64,000 nucleotides of DNA from Candidatus Lumbricidiphila eiseniae (GCA_002529645.1 NAEP01000056.1:1-64000), one strand, 5' to 3'; positions 8,401-18,623 are shown, numbered from the stretch's first letter. Notes: a model not told the origin generated them from the sequence alone. Program-made: numbers and translations.

Positions 8401-9747
8401 GCGGCGGCGACCTTTCGGGTCGCGCTGCGGGGCGTGACCTTCACCCAGACCTCGTCGAGCGGGCGAAGCGACACGAGGGAGTCGCCGTAGGAGTTGATGC
8501 TGGTTGGAAGCACCTCCAGGCGAAACTCTCGCGCAATGGTTGCCAGGAGTGTCTTAACTTCCAGCAGGGCCATGGCATTCCCGATACATTGCCGCGCGCC
8601 CAGCCCGAACGGGATGTAGGCCCCGCGTGGGCGCTTCTGCTTGCCGAGGAACCGTTCCGGATCGAACGCGCTCGGATTGGTCCATACCTCCGGGTCCCGG
8701 TGGGTAACGAGCGGCGACAGCAGCACGCTCGTTCCTGCCCGCACCTGATATCCGGACACGGTGTCGTCTTCGCGAGCATCGCGGGGGAACACCCAGATGG
8801 GGGGGGAACAGCCGCAGGGTTTCGGCGACGAACGCGTCCGCATACTCGAAGCCGGCGAGCTCCTCCATCGTGGGGACGTCCGCCGCCGTGGCGGCGTTTA
8901 CCTCGTCCGAGAGCCGAGCATGCATTCCTGGATGCTGAGCGAGCATTGTCAGCGCCCAGCACAGTCCCATCGCCGTGGTCTCGTGACCGGCGAGGTAGAT
9001 CGTTAACAGTTCGTCCCGAAGCTCCGAGTCGGACAGGTCGGGATGCTCTCGGCGGATCGAGCTGATCACATCGACCCTGTCGGAATCTAGGTCATGTCGA
9101 TCGAGGATGAATTGCGCGAAGGTCAGCAGTCTTCTGCGATTCTGACGGACACGACGGTTCCGGCGCGTCGGCATCCACTCTGGCAACTGTTCGGAGAGGG
9201 ACCCATGCGGGAACATGATGTCGATACTCTCGTCGACTACCCGTCGCAGAGCGTCACCGGCGATGTCGGCCCGCACGCCGAGGGATGCCTCGAGGATGAC
9301 CGCGGACGCGAGCTGCAGGCATTCCGACACCAGCTCGACCGGGCGCCCTTCTGCTGCGGCCCGGGTCCACCGTTCTACGAGCGATGCTGCCTGGCGTTCG
9401 ATGAAGGGGTAGTACGACGCGACGGCGGTCCGGGTGAAGGCGGGTTGTATCGCGCGCCGGTGCGGCTTCCAGTCTTCATCGTCGAGGGTGAGAAGTCCCC
9501 GACCCATGACCAGTTCGAACTGTTTGTAGAGCACGCCACGCTCATAGTTCGCACGGTTCTCGACGAGCACGCGGTAAACCGAGGAGGGGCTGGTGGCGAG
9601 CGTGAAGACGTAGGGGCCCATGCGGATGCGTGAGTCCGCGCCGTACTGGTGTCGCGTTCGGAGCAGGAAGTCCGCCGCACCCTTGTGGTAGTCGATCAGG
9701 CTTCCCAGCAGAGGCAGCCCTCGAGGGCCCGGAGGTAACGGGTTCAT
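8397..9747 (-). pseudogene. Cytochrome P450 with a homopolymer frameshift
   Basis: Two ORFs in different frames together make one complete P450 of about 450 residues. The first frame starts 'MNPLPPGPRGLPLLGS' at 9747 and contains the I-helix 'YLAGHETTA' and the ExxR motif 'ETLR'. The second frame continues 'VFPRDAREDD' and carries the heme loop 'FGLGARQCIG'. They join at a run of eight G (8799-8806 on the plus strand). Seven would restore 'LFPPIWVFPR', the expected P450 sequence. This is either a true inactivating mutation, a phase-variable tract or a sequencing error. The start overlaps the megasynthase stop (ATGA). The long proline-start membrane-type N-terminus resembles CYP102/CYP110-like bacterial P450s. 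Confidence 0.9.
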
Positions 9748-12700
9748 AGCGCCACCGCCGGAGCGAGCGTCGGGGAGAGCATGTTGAGGTCGGTTCGGGT
9801 CTCGCCGGTCTGCTCGTCGACGTATCCCAGCACGACGCCCTCCACTCCGCGCATGTGCGCGAGATACCGCCCGTCCGCGTCCACCGCCCAGTAGCGAGCC
9901 CCCACCGCCTCGTCGATGCCGATCCCGCGCGGCGACGAGTACAGCGTGATGTCTTGGCTGGCAAGGGCGGCGTCGTTGAGGTCGGTCCACAGGTCAAGTT
10001 GCGCGATCCGCGTCGGCGCCGCCACCGGCAGGTATCTGCCATCCAGCGGCTCTAGAACCGCGAGGCGCACCAGGCCGTCGAGGAGGAGCACCGGGGTGTG
10101 GAACTGCCGGTATGGCTCGTGTCCGGGCAGATCCACCTTGTATCGGGCACGTTTGCCGAGCGGATGCAGCCTGGTGTCGGTGGTGGTTTTGAACTCCCTG
10201 TCGAGGAAGATGCGCGCGCCGGGCACGTGATACGGATCGGTGACCGGGACCTCCGGCGCGTCCGGCCAAGGCTCGTGGATCGGCGCCCGCTGCGGCCGGT
10301 CCGACATAATCACCCGTGCCGTGTAATAGAGCTTCGATTCTTGCAGTAGCACGCCACTTGGGCTACGCACTTCGGAGTCGACGACGACATCGACGGCGGT
10401 CGTCCCGGCTGCTGTGCGCTCGCGTGTCGTCGCCCTGATCCGCAGCGGTGAGCGCGTGGCTGGCCCGTCGAGCCTGACGAACGCATGAAACTCCAAGTCC
10501 CTGAGGCCCGTGATGAACAGGCCTGGGTGGAGGACGCGGACCGCCTCGGCGGCGAGCTCCACCACGAAGCATCCGGGAAGGGTTCCGACACCTGCAACGC
10601 TGTGATGTTCGAGGTTCATGTCGCGGTGGTCGATCATCCGGAATGCGGTGACTGTGTCGCCCTCGCGCTCGACTCGATCGATGTAGAACCCGTGTGTGAC
10701 CTCGCGTTGCTCGGGCATCAGCCCCTTCGCACGGTGCTGTATCGCTCCTGCTTCGATACTGCCGATGTGTACCACGGACGGTGCGCCGGGCGGGCGGAGC
10801 AACTCGCGGCGGAACAGCTCCACGCCGTCGAGTGTCGGCATCTGGGTAAGCACTCCTCCGCGCGTCTCCGAGAAGAACGACCGGTGAACCTCGCTCGACC
10901 CCATACCCACGTCACGCCAGAGCGTCCAGCCGATGCAGAACTCATCCCTGCCTGTTGCCATCTCGGCCAGTGCGAACGCGGACAGTACGTCGTTTGCGCC
11001 CGCGTAGTCGGTCTCGCCATACTGTCCCGTCAACCCGATCAGCGACCCGAAGCTGCACCAGCGCCGCGGGCTCTCGGTGAAGGCTGCCTTCAGGTTGAGG
11101 TAGCCGCCGACCTTGATCTCGCGTACATCCGCGTATGCGGACGGGTGCTTTGTGGACACGGTTGCCGCCCGGTTGATGCCCGCGCCATGGATGACCAGGT
11201 CAACTCTGCGACCCTGTTCGATCCTCTGGGCGACAGCGCGAAGCTCGGCCGCGTCGCGAACATCGGCGCGGTGGTAAGCCGCCCGGCCGCGGCCGTTGTG
11301 GGCTTCGAGCTCGGCTATGAGTTCCTTCGTCTGGATCGCCCCGGTGACCGCCTCGAACTCATTGACGATCTCAGCAACCGACGCCTTCGAACCGGAGCTA
11401 CGCCGGTAGCGGATGAAGCTCGCTCGGTCTGCGAGGGCCGAGCTGGGCGTCCTCGCCACCGTCGCGAGGTTCCCCGTCAGGTCGGAGGAGCCGATGAGGT
11501 GAATCTCGCTACCGAAGGTGCGAGCTATGAACCGCACAACCTCGGAGGTGACTCCGCGTGCCCCGCCGGTCGCCACGACGATGGATCTCCCGTCGAGCCC
11601 TCGGGACTGGTCGATCTGATCGGATGCCGGGAGGATGCGTTCGGAGTAGCGAAAACCCGCACCGTAGGCGGCGGTGGGCAGGCTCGCGGGCCGCGCGAGT
11701 GCGTCCTCGAGGGCAGCTAGCGCATGATCCGCGCCGTCGGACTCGACCAGTACACAGCACACCGAGGACGATGCGTACTCGAGGGCAAGGCTCTTCGCGA
11801 ACCCCGTGAACAAACCCGAGAGCGGGTGAGCCGTGTGCCCTTGCCAGCCTCCCACGACGGCGATAGCAAACGATTGCGGCGGCTGCGTCCGTGTTTGAAG
11901 ATAGCGGAGAAGACCGTCGTGCCATGCGGTTACGCGCCGCCACTCGGCAGAGTCCGTTGACGGGGCGTGGGGGATGCGTGTCATATCGATGACGACGCGC
12001 ACGTGCGGGTTCTCATCGCTCCGCGCTCGCGCCGTCTCTTCATCGTCCCCGCTGTTGAGCAGGGCGGTCATGGAGTCGTCGCCAAGATACGTCGTCGAGG
12101 CGGTTCGCCTGCAGGTCGCAGGCGTCCAGGGCGTCGACCTCGCCCAGCCCCGGTCGAATCTGCGGATGTCGGTCTGAAGCTCCTGCAACGACGGCTCGGC
12201 ACGAGGCGTCGTGCGGTGCAGGTCACCTGTCCTGGCCGTTGGAGCTTCCGCTTCGATGCTGTCCGCCCTGGCTCCAGGGCCGTACGGCAGCGCGCCAGGA
12301 CCGTCTGAGGCCCGGCTGCCCGCCGTGACTCGCAGCGAGAACTCCAGCCCCGGCCGGATCGTCGCAGCGATCTCGCCGTCCTTCGCTTCGAGAAGATTTC
12401 TCAACAGGGTTACAGCCGCCTGCGCGCCCCCGAACGACAGGCTGCGTGCCGCGGCGCGCGTGCGCGCCCGCCGCGCCTCTCCCAGAGTGGCGAGTATGGG
12501 CAGGTCGTTCGCACGCGCGAAACTTTGTCGCGTGACCGCGAAGAGCACGCCGCCCTCGGCATACGTACGCGGACCCCAAGTGCCTTCCCCTAGCCGGCCG
12601 AGGAGTTCATGGGAGTTGCCGTGAACACCGCCCGCGATGGCGATCGACACGTCGCCCGCGCGGACGTAACGTGCTGCGACATCGATCGCCCCGAGCGCCG

Positions 12701-15620
12701 ACGCCTCGCCGACGTCAATGCCCATATTCGGGCCGTTCGTGTTGAAAACATTTGAGATCCGGGCCGAGATGATGTTGGGCATGATCCCCGGAAAGGAATC
12801 CTCGTTCGACGGCAGGACCCCAGCGGCCACGCGATGGCGGAGCTCCTCCTCATGCTCGGCGGTGAAGCCAATGCGGGTCGCGCTTTCTCGAAGCGCGGCA
12901 GTTGCAAGATCTATGTGGGATCGACGGGCGTACATCATCGCGTTTCGCGTAGGACCCATGTGCCCGACGAACACGCCGATCCGTTCGCGCTCCGCCTCCC
13001 ACACCGCCGAAAGCTGCTGGCGGAGGGACTGAGCGGCACGAACAGCGATCAGCTGCGTCCGATCGATCGTGCGTAGCACCCGGGGCGGCACGCGAAGCGC
13101 CAATCCGGTCGCGTCATAGGTGTCGCCGAAGGAGCATGCCGGTGGCTCATGGCCGGTGCGCGCCCATCGCGCGATCTCATCGGCGTCGCCGAGACCCGGG
13201 AGATCGGCACCCCACCCCACGATCACGGCGGGGTCATCATCGCGCGGGGTCGGGTCCTCATTCGGTCGATCCGACACCACTAGGTGCGCGTTCGTGCCCC
13301 CGAAGCCGAAACCTGAGATAGCCGCCCGGCGCGGTTCCGGCCGCGCCAGCCACGGCTTGCTCTCAGTAGGGATCTCGAAGGCTGATCCATCGAGTTCATA
13401 GGAGTCCGGCGTCCGCGTGAACCGGTGCTGCGGGAGGATCGTCTCTTCTCGCAGACTCAGCAGCACCTGGATCACTGATACCACCCCGGCTGCCCAGCCC
13501 GTGTGCCCGATCAGCGACTTATTGGAAGTCAGGTAGGTGTGCGTGCGTGCTGGGGCCTTCGAGCGGATGCTCGTGATCTCGCAGAGGTCACCCGCCGGGG
13601 TGCCCGTCGCGTGAGCGACGATCCAGTCGACTCCCCGATCGGGCCCTGACGACGCGTACGCCCGCTCGATCGCAAGTTGCTGTCCACGAGGGCTGGGCGC
13701 ATAGATGGCTTTACCCTTTCCATCCGAGGACATTCCCATTGACGACACGAACCCGAGGATCTCATCGCCGTCTCTAATTGCGTCTGCGTGCCGTTTCAGC
13801 AGCAATACCGCGGCGCCATCGGAGAACAGCACACCATCGCACCGCTCGTCGAGCGGCCGAAGATTGCCGCTCTGCGACAACCCGTGCAGTTTCGCGAATA
13901 GCACGGCATTTCGCGGTCCGACAGTGAAAGTGCCGCCGCAGACGGCACTGTCATAACGGCCCTCGCGCAGCCCCTTGGCAGCGATGTCGAGCGCGTAGAG
14001 CGAGGACGAACACGCCGTGTCGACCATGATCACGTCGGAGGTGTCGGGAAGCAACTCGCGTACGGCGTCGAGCCCGACGTCGATTGGCAGCGGAGCCGCG
14101 CCATCGGACACACGGTGCAGGCCGTAGGCGCGGTCAAGGGCAGAGCGCACCTCCGCACGCTGCGACCCGGAGAGTGATCCGGCGCTCGCACGGAGGATGT
14201 CCATCAAATCCGACTGGAAGGACTCGACAACAATCGACTCCTCGAGGTGCTGGTTCCCATCGGCGGTGTAACCAATCGCGCATCCAACCCGCTCACCGAG
14301 ATCGTGTCCCTCGATACCGCTGAGCACTGCGTGCCGCAGCCACTGCGTCGCGAAGTCGGTCGCGCGACGGTCATCGCCGATCTCCTCCTGCAGCCTGGGG
14401 TGCGGCGTGTACGCGTCGGCGTATCCCGACGCGATCTGGTAGGTCTTGTCTTCCTCAGCCCAATCGTCGCTGGAGAAGTACTCTGGCCGGATCCGCTCGG
14501 GGTTGTCACTTGACATCAGTTCTGGACCGTCCCGCAGTACGTTCCAGAACTCGTCGGGCGTACTCGCCCCGGGCGTCACGATACCCATGCCGACAATGGC
14601 GATCGCGCCCGGCGAGTCGATCGGCTCGTCGCGCCGGGGGCGCGCCCGTCTGGCCGTAGCCGCCTGCTCACCGGAACCGAGATCCTGCCCGGCAGACGGG
14701 GGTGCGAGGGTTTCGGGGGCGACAGGATGCTGCACGGCTGATAGTTGCGCGACGGGCTCGCGTTCCTCGGACTCCGACACAGCAGCACGCTGCGCGGCGG
14801 AATCTCCCGAAGCATCCGCAGAATCAGTGCGCGTCCGGGCCGACCAGTCGCGGGGTGCCGCGAGCATGGCACCTCCGAGCGACAGGCCGCCGTCGGCGAC
14901 GATCGTCTGACCTGTGATCCAACTCGCGTCGTCCGACGCGAGGAATCGAACGGCGTTCGCGATCTCCGCGGCCCGTCCCAGCCGTTGGAAGGGCGTCGCC
15001 TGGCGCGCGACCTTCTGCATCTCTGCGGCATCGGGAAACTGATCAGCGACATCCCCCTCGATGAGTCCGCCCGAGACCCCGTTCACCCGGATTCCGTCAG
15101 CCGCCCAGTCGGCGGCAAGATAGCGCGTAAGCGACTCCAGTGCGGCCTTTGACGTGCCGACGCCGACGTAGTTCGCGACGACCAGATGCGACCCAACAGA
15201 AGTGAGGTTCACGACCGAGCCGCCCCCGCGTGATCTAAGTAAAGGGTGTGCGAGCCGTGCGCACTCGAGTGCCGCGACGACGTTGACGTCGTACGCGCGA
15301 CGCATCTCCGCGCCGCTCGCGTCGTCCACGCTTTGGAACCGGCCGAAGGCAGCGTTGTTGACGAGCACGTCAATTCCGCCGTACTCCGTCTGTATCTGGG
15401 TAAACAGGGCTTCGCGCTGCTTCTGGTTCTCGACGGATGCACGGATGCAATGAGCATCGCCGCCAGCGGCGCGGAGCTCCTTCTCGAGCTGCCGCCCCTG
15501 ATCATAGGAGTGGAAGCAGTTGATGATCACCGTTGAGTCCGGAACGAAAGCTTCGACAACTGCCCTGCCGATCCCCTTCGCCCCGCCGGTGACGAGGACG
15601 ATCGGCTTCGAGTCGGTCAT
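9744..15620 (-). CDS. Iterative polyketide megasynthase, domains ER(FabL-like)-KS-CLF-KR-DH
   Basis: A 1,958-residue multidomain enzyme. Residues 1-255 form an SDR-type enoyl reductase: 'VTGGAKGIG' plus a Y-x6-K pair (Tyr151, Lys158) as in FabL/FabI, not the Y-x3-K of ketoreductases. After a 90-residue Ala/Pro/Glu-rich linker, the KS (about 338-785) has Cys537 in 'VDTACSSS', His670 in 'HATGTPAGD' and His706 in 'NKSLIGH'. Residues ~798-1075 are a second KS-like domain with Glu972 in place of Cys, a chain-length-factor type. KR (~1200-1620) has 'TGGARGVT', Ser1526, Tyr1539 and Asn1543. DH (~1640-1940) has His1673 in HxxxGxxxxP and Asp1848. No AT or ACP is in this chain; both are supplied by the adjoining gene. 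Confidence 0.88.
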   Translation of the reverse strand: MTDSKPIVLVTGGAKGIGRAVVEAFVPDSTVIINCFHSYDQGRQLEKELRAAGGDAHCIRASVENQKQREALFTQIQTEYGGIDVLVNNAAFGRFQSVDDASGAEMRRAYDVNVVAALECARLAHPLLRSRGGGSVVNLTSVGSHLVVANYVGVGTSKAALESLTRYLAADWAADGIRVNGVSGGLIEGDVADQFPDAAEMQKVARQATPFQRLGRAAEIANAVRFLASDDASWITGQTIVADGGLSLGGAMLAAPRDWSARTRTDSADASGDSAAQRAAVSESEEREPVAQLSAVQHPVAPETLAPPSAGQDLGSGEQAATARRARPRRDEPIDSPGAIAIVGMGIVTPGASTPDEFWNVLRDGPELMSSDNPERIRPEYFSSDDWAEEDKTYQIASGYADAYTPHPRLQEEIGDDRRATDFATQWLRHAVLSGIEGHDLGERVGCAIGYTADGNQHLEESIVVESFQSDLMDILRASAGSLSGSQRAEVRSALDRAYGLHRVSDGAAPLPIDVGLDAVRELLPDTSDVIMVDTACSSSLYALDIAAKGLREGRYDSAVCGGTFTVGPRNAVLFAKLHGLSQSGNLRPLDERCDGVLFSDGAAVLLLKRHADAIRDGDEILGFVSSMGMSSDGKGKAIYAPSPRGQQLAIERAYASSGPDRGVDWIVAHATGTPAGDLCEITSIRSKAPARTHTYLTSNKSLIGHTGWAAGVVSVIQVLLSLREETILPQHRFTRTPDSYELDGSAFEIPTESKPWLARPEPRRAAISGFGFGGTNAHLVVSDRPNEDPTPRDDDPAVIVGWGADLPGLGDADEIARWARTGHEPPACSFGDTYDATGLALRVPPRVLRTIDRTQLIAVRAAQSLRQQLSAVWEAERERIGVFVGHMGPTRNAMMYARRSHIDLATAALRESATRIGFTAEHEEELRHRVAAGVLPSNEDSFPGIMPNIISARISNVFNTNGPNMGIDVGEASALGAIDVAARYVRAGDVSIAIAGGVHGNSHELLGRLGEGTWGPRTYAEGGVLFAVTRQSFARANDLPILATLGEARRARTRAAARSLSFGGAQAAVTLLRNLLEAKDGEIAATIRPGLEFSLRVTAGSRASDGPGALPYGPGARADSIEAEAPTARTGDLHRTTPRAEPSLQELQTDIRRFDRGWARSTPWTPATCRRTASTTYLGDDSMTALLNSGDDEETARARSDENPHVRVVIDMTRIPHAPSTDSAEWRRVTAWHDGLLRYLQTRTQPPQSFAIAVVGGWQGHTAHPLSGLFTGFAKSLALEYASSSVCCVLVESDGADHALAALEDALARPASLPTAAYGAGFRYSERILPASDQIDQSRGLDGRSIVVATGGARGVTSEVVRFIARTFGSEIHLIGSSDLTGNLATVARTPSSALADRASFIRYRRSSGSKASVAEIVNEFEAVTGAIQTKELIAELEAHNGRGRAAYHRADVRDAAELRAVAQRIEQGRRVDLVIHGAGINRAATVSTKHPSAYADVREIKVGGYLNLKAAFTESPRRWCSFGSLIGLTGQYGETDYAGANDVLSAFALAEMATGRDEFCIGWTLWRDVGMGSSEVHRSFFSETRGGVLTQMPTLDGVELFRRELLRPPGAPSVVHIGSIEAGAIQHRAKGLMPEQREVTHGFYIDRVEREGDTVTAFRMIDHRDMNLEHHSVAGVGTLPGCFVVELAAEAVRVLHPGLFITGLRDLEFHAFVRLDGPATRSPLRIRATTRERTAAGTTAVDVVVDSEVRSPSGVLLQESKLYYTARVIMSDRPQRAPIHEPWPDAPEVPVTDPYHVPGARIFLDREFKTTTDTRLHPLGKRARYKVDLPGHEPYRQFHTPVLLLDGLVRLAVLEPLDGRYLPVAAPTRIAQLDLWTDLNDAALASQDITLYSSPRGIGIDEAVGARYWAVDADGRYLAHMRGVEGVVLGYVDEQTGETRTDLNMLSPTLAPAVAL

Positions 15621-16990
15621 CTCGCAACCAAGTCCTTGGTCGCGCCGGTGGCGATGAGGTCCACGACACTGCCGAAGGTCGGATACTCCGCCACGGAAAG
15701 CCCCTCCTCCGGCACCGGCAACCCGTACTCCGCCGCCGCTCGCGCCAACAGATCTGTCTGCTTCACCGAATCCACCCCAAGGTCCGCCTCCAGATGCACC
15801 CCCGGATCCTCCAGGAACACCTCCACCGGATACTCCAACGCGTCCGCATACAAACGCGCCAACCGCCCCGACACCTCACCACTATCCGAGAAGACCGGGG
15901 CTGTGGGCGCTTGCGGCGCGGCGTCCGCGCGCTGCGACCTGAAGGCGTCGTAGACCGCCCGCACGTGCCCGGTCACATCGGCGGCTGAAGCGTGCCAGAA
16001 CTCCTGGAACTCGGTGCTGCCAGAGCGCAGGTTAAGCAACGACGCGACCGTGCCATCGTCTGAACCCAGCTCCGGTGCGCCGAAGTCATCCACTGGGACG
16101 ACGTGCCAGGGCTCATCCCGCACGCCGCGCACGATCGCGCTCAGCGAGGTGCCCGCTCCACACTCCACGAAAGTTGACGGAATGCCCGTTGCGAGTTTGT
16201 CAAGTGCCGCGCTGAAGTCGAACGGCGTCGTCAGATGTTGCGCGAGGCAGTTCGCGAGGTCGTCACCTCCCGCGTAAAACCGTCCGAGGATGGGCGAGAA
16301 GACCGGGACTGTCGGAGTGTCGAACGCGATGTCGGACAGCGCGCGGGCGAAGTTTGAACTCGCCTGGGCGAGTTGCGGATTGTGGAAGGCGTAAGCGGAC
16401 GCGATGCGCATGCTCGTAATGCCGAGCGCCTTCGCCACTGCCTCGGCTCGCTGGAGGTGCTCGTCCGGTCCCGACAGCACGACCTGCTTTGTCGCATTGA
16501 CGCCCGCGAGCACGAGATCTGCCGCGCCGACAGCGCGCACGATCGCATCAGCGCGGCCGGATTCGGTGACGAAGACCGACATGCGTCCGTCGGCGGGCGC
16601 ATGCTCTTCGAGCGCGAGCATCCGACGCGCGACAACTTGTGCTCCAACGGTAGGCCTGAGCGCTCCACCGACGACGAGGGCGGCGATCTCGCCGAAGCTG
16701 TGGCCGACGAGAACCGTACGCGCAGGCGATCGTTCCAACGTCGTCCGTCCGGCAACGACCGCAGACAGGTAGATCGCCAGGTGCGCCTGTCTCGGGGAGT
16801 TTATAGCGAGTTCCCGCAGCGGACGTTCATCACCAAGGAGCTCTGCAACGTCGACGCCGAGCTCGGCAATCCCTGTTGACCTGATCGCCTCGAACAGATC
16901 GGGGTCACGATGCGCCGCCTGCTCGACACACCCGGGCGCATACCCACCCTGCCCGGGGAACACCAGCACCACCTGCTCGCTATTCATCAC
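15617..16990 (-). CDS. Acyltransferase-ACP didomain protein
   Basis: A 457-residue protein that would load extender units and carry the growing chain for the megasynthase. Residues 1-~320 are a malonyl-type AT: 'FPGQGG' at the N-terminus, Ser98 in 'GHSFGE', and His203 in 'AYAFHN', the specificity motif position, closer to the malonyl HAFH form. After an Ala/Pro linker, residues ~375-457 are an ACP with Ser408 in 'LGVDSVKQTDLL', the phosphopantetheine site. A single ACP is unusual for PUFA-type synthases, which carry several in tandem. Stop and start overlap by ATGA with the megasynthase gene, implying coupled translation in a fixed ratio. Confidence 0.9.
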   Translation of the reverse strand: MMNSEQVVLVFPGQGGYAPGCVEQAAHRDPDLFEAIRSTGIAELGVDVAELLGDERPLRELAINSPRQAHLAIYLSAVVAGRTTLERSPARTVLVGHSFGEIAALVVGGALRPTVGAQVVARRMLALEEHAPADGRMSVFVTESGRADAIVRAVGAADLVLAGVNATKQVVLSGPDEHLQRAEAVAKALGITSMRIASAYAFHNPQLAQASSNFARALSDIAFDTPTVPVFSPILGRFYAGGDDLANCLAQHLTTPFDFSAALDKLATGIPSTFVECGAGTSLSAIVRGVRDEPWHVVPVDDFGAPELGSDDGTVASLLNLRSGSTEFQEFWHASAADVTGHVRAVYDAFRSQRADAAPQAPTAPVFSDSGEVSGRLARLYADALEYPVEVFLEDPGVHLEADLGVDSVKQTDLLARAAAEYGLPVPEEGLSVAEYPTFGSVVDLIATGATKDLVAR

Positions 16991-17828
16991 TTTCTCCCTG
17001 CCCGCCGAAACCGATTGCTGTGTGCGTCACCTCGACGCGGATGTCCTTGTACCTGATCGAACATGTCGACATGCGCATCTGACCGTTGCCCACTGCCTCT
17101 GATGGCCACACCACCGCGGCGACCAAGGCATCGGATACCGGCACCGTCACGCCGCTCCAATCACCGCCGGTCTCGCCACCGATGCCGACCCGGTCAGAAT
17201 CGTTGGATAGCTCGACCCGCCATGACTTCAAGGGAACGCCGTTTCCCACGCCCGCTGCTTTCGATGTGGCCTCCTTGAACGTCCAGTACCGCGCCGCCTC
17301 ACGGCTACGGTCCGCGGCACGCATAGCTGACAAAGAGGCACTCTCCGCGCTCGTGAGCGCGAGCGAGAGCGCTGCAGGCGTCACATTGGCAATCGCCTCG
17401 ATGTCAACGCCGAGAGCAGCCGGTCCGAACGCGACCGCGACCGCGGAACCCACATTGCTGGTAGACGACTGCAAACCGAGACGCCTCATGGTTCGGTTAC
17501 GTGGGGCAGAATGCGTCACCCCGCACCCGGTGCATGGCACCCCGTCGAAGGGCTCATCCACGCTGGAGCCGGTGTATGCCGAAGCCAGAAGGCGCAGAAG
17601 CAGACGCCGCCGCTGAAACGGTACGCGCGCCCGTGGGTGAAGTCGACGCAGCCGCGACTGTTCGTTGGCATCGAGCACGTCCGCTGCGAGCGGAAGCGGC
17701 AGTGCACGCGAGTCCGCTATGAGGAGATCAATACCGCGCCAGGCGCGCGGGACTGAACAGTCGAAGACGGCGACGCATTTTGTCCTCGCGGGCTCGCGGA
17801 CTGGACTCGGGCTGATGGTTACGGACAT
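16980..17828 (-). CDS. Sfp-type 4'-phosphopantetheinyl transferase
   Basis: A 282-residue enzyme that converts the apo-ACP of the preceding protein to the holo form with CoA. 'ALGVDIEAI' supplies the Mg-binding Asp and Glu, and 'YWTFKEATSKAAGVG' is the WxxKEAxxK motif of the Sfp class. The housekeeping AcpS in this window (53.6 kb) is a different, smaller type, so this one is dedicated to the cluster. It is the first gene of the operon. A GAGGTG lies about 10 bases upstream of the ATG at 17828. Its end overlaps the AT-ACP start by 11 bases. Confidence 0.9.
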   Translation of the reverse strand: MSVTISPSPVREPARTKCVAVFDCSVPRAWRGIDLLIADSRALPLPLAADVLDANEQSRLRRLHPRARVPFQRRRLLLRLLASAYTGSSVDEPFDGVPCTGCGVTHSAPRNRTMRRLGLQSSTSNVGSAVAVAFGPAALGVDIEAIANVTPAALSLALTSAESASLSAMRAADRSREAARYWTFKEATSKAAGVGNGVPLKSWRVELSNDSDRVGIGGETGGDWSGVTVPVSDALVAAVVWPSEAVGNGQMRMSTCSIRYKDIRVEVTHTAIGFGGQGESDE

Positions 17829-18623
17829 GTCTTGGCTTCACCTCGCCTTTGCGCGGCCCCGGCAGATTGGTGCCACTGACCTCTGCTATGCAGTCAGCGT
17901 ATCCATCTAATGAAAGTAAGTAAACGGTTATGTGGGTATGGTTACGTGCACGGCGACGACATGGCGCGCGATTACGGCTGTAACGGTCGGTGATGCACTC
18001 GCAGCCGGCGCGTGGGCGATCGACCTCGACTTCGAAGCCCGCAGGTTCGTTGAACTCGACGGGTATCCGGGTGATCTCACACAGACCGAACAGAGCATCG
18101 TGTCAGCATGATTCAGGGGCTTCAGCGGCGGTGCAGTTCGAACCGTTGACGAACGGACGGCACCGTCTGTGGGCAACGATGCCGCACTTCGGCGCGCCGC
18201 CGATCCCGGTCAGCGGCGCCGATCCCGCCTCCCACAGCGGCCAGCTGAGCCCAGGACCCCGCGCCCCTCCCACAGGCACAGACTTTCCGTAACCACGCGA
18301 ACGGGATCCGATACTGCAGAAGGTCGCAAGGGAAAACGGGCCATGCCGCCACAGCGAACACTAGTGACGGGATCGCATCTGATGCGATTCGTCATCGTCA
18401 ATCGTTGATTGCCGATCGTGTGTGGGAGAAATGCTGGCGCTGGAAATCGGCTAGGCGCAGGCACATCGCGGAGCTCGATCTGGCCCGTTGAGGCTGGCCT
18501 TCGCTCGGTGTCGACGGCGGCGCTGTGCGGGCTCGGCTTCGTCGGTGTGGCCCGTACCTGCTGGGTAGCCCTGTTCGTCGCACACGAGCGCGGACAGGCC
18601 CCGAACAGCAGGGAGCCACCGTC
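17829..18623. other. Intergenic region with the operon's likely promoter; one 57-codon ORF
   Basis: About 795 bases separate the polyketide operon (minus strand) from the methyltransferase gene (plus strand), so divergent promoters should lie here. On the minus strand an AT-rich segment at 17,905-17,935 ('gtttacttactttcatta') is the best promoter candidate. A plus-strand ORF of 57 codons (17,938-18,111, 'DLDFEARRFVELDGYPGDL') is below the ORF track cut-off; it has no clear ribosome-binding site and no known homology to me. The remaining bases contain only antisense ORFs. No regulator gene for the cluster is in the window. Confidence 0.45.

Noticed and set aside
10485-11720. 411-codon ORF on the plus strand
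   Set aside because: Antisense to the megasynthase KR and DH domains.
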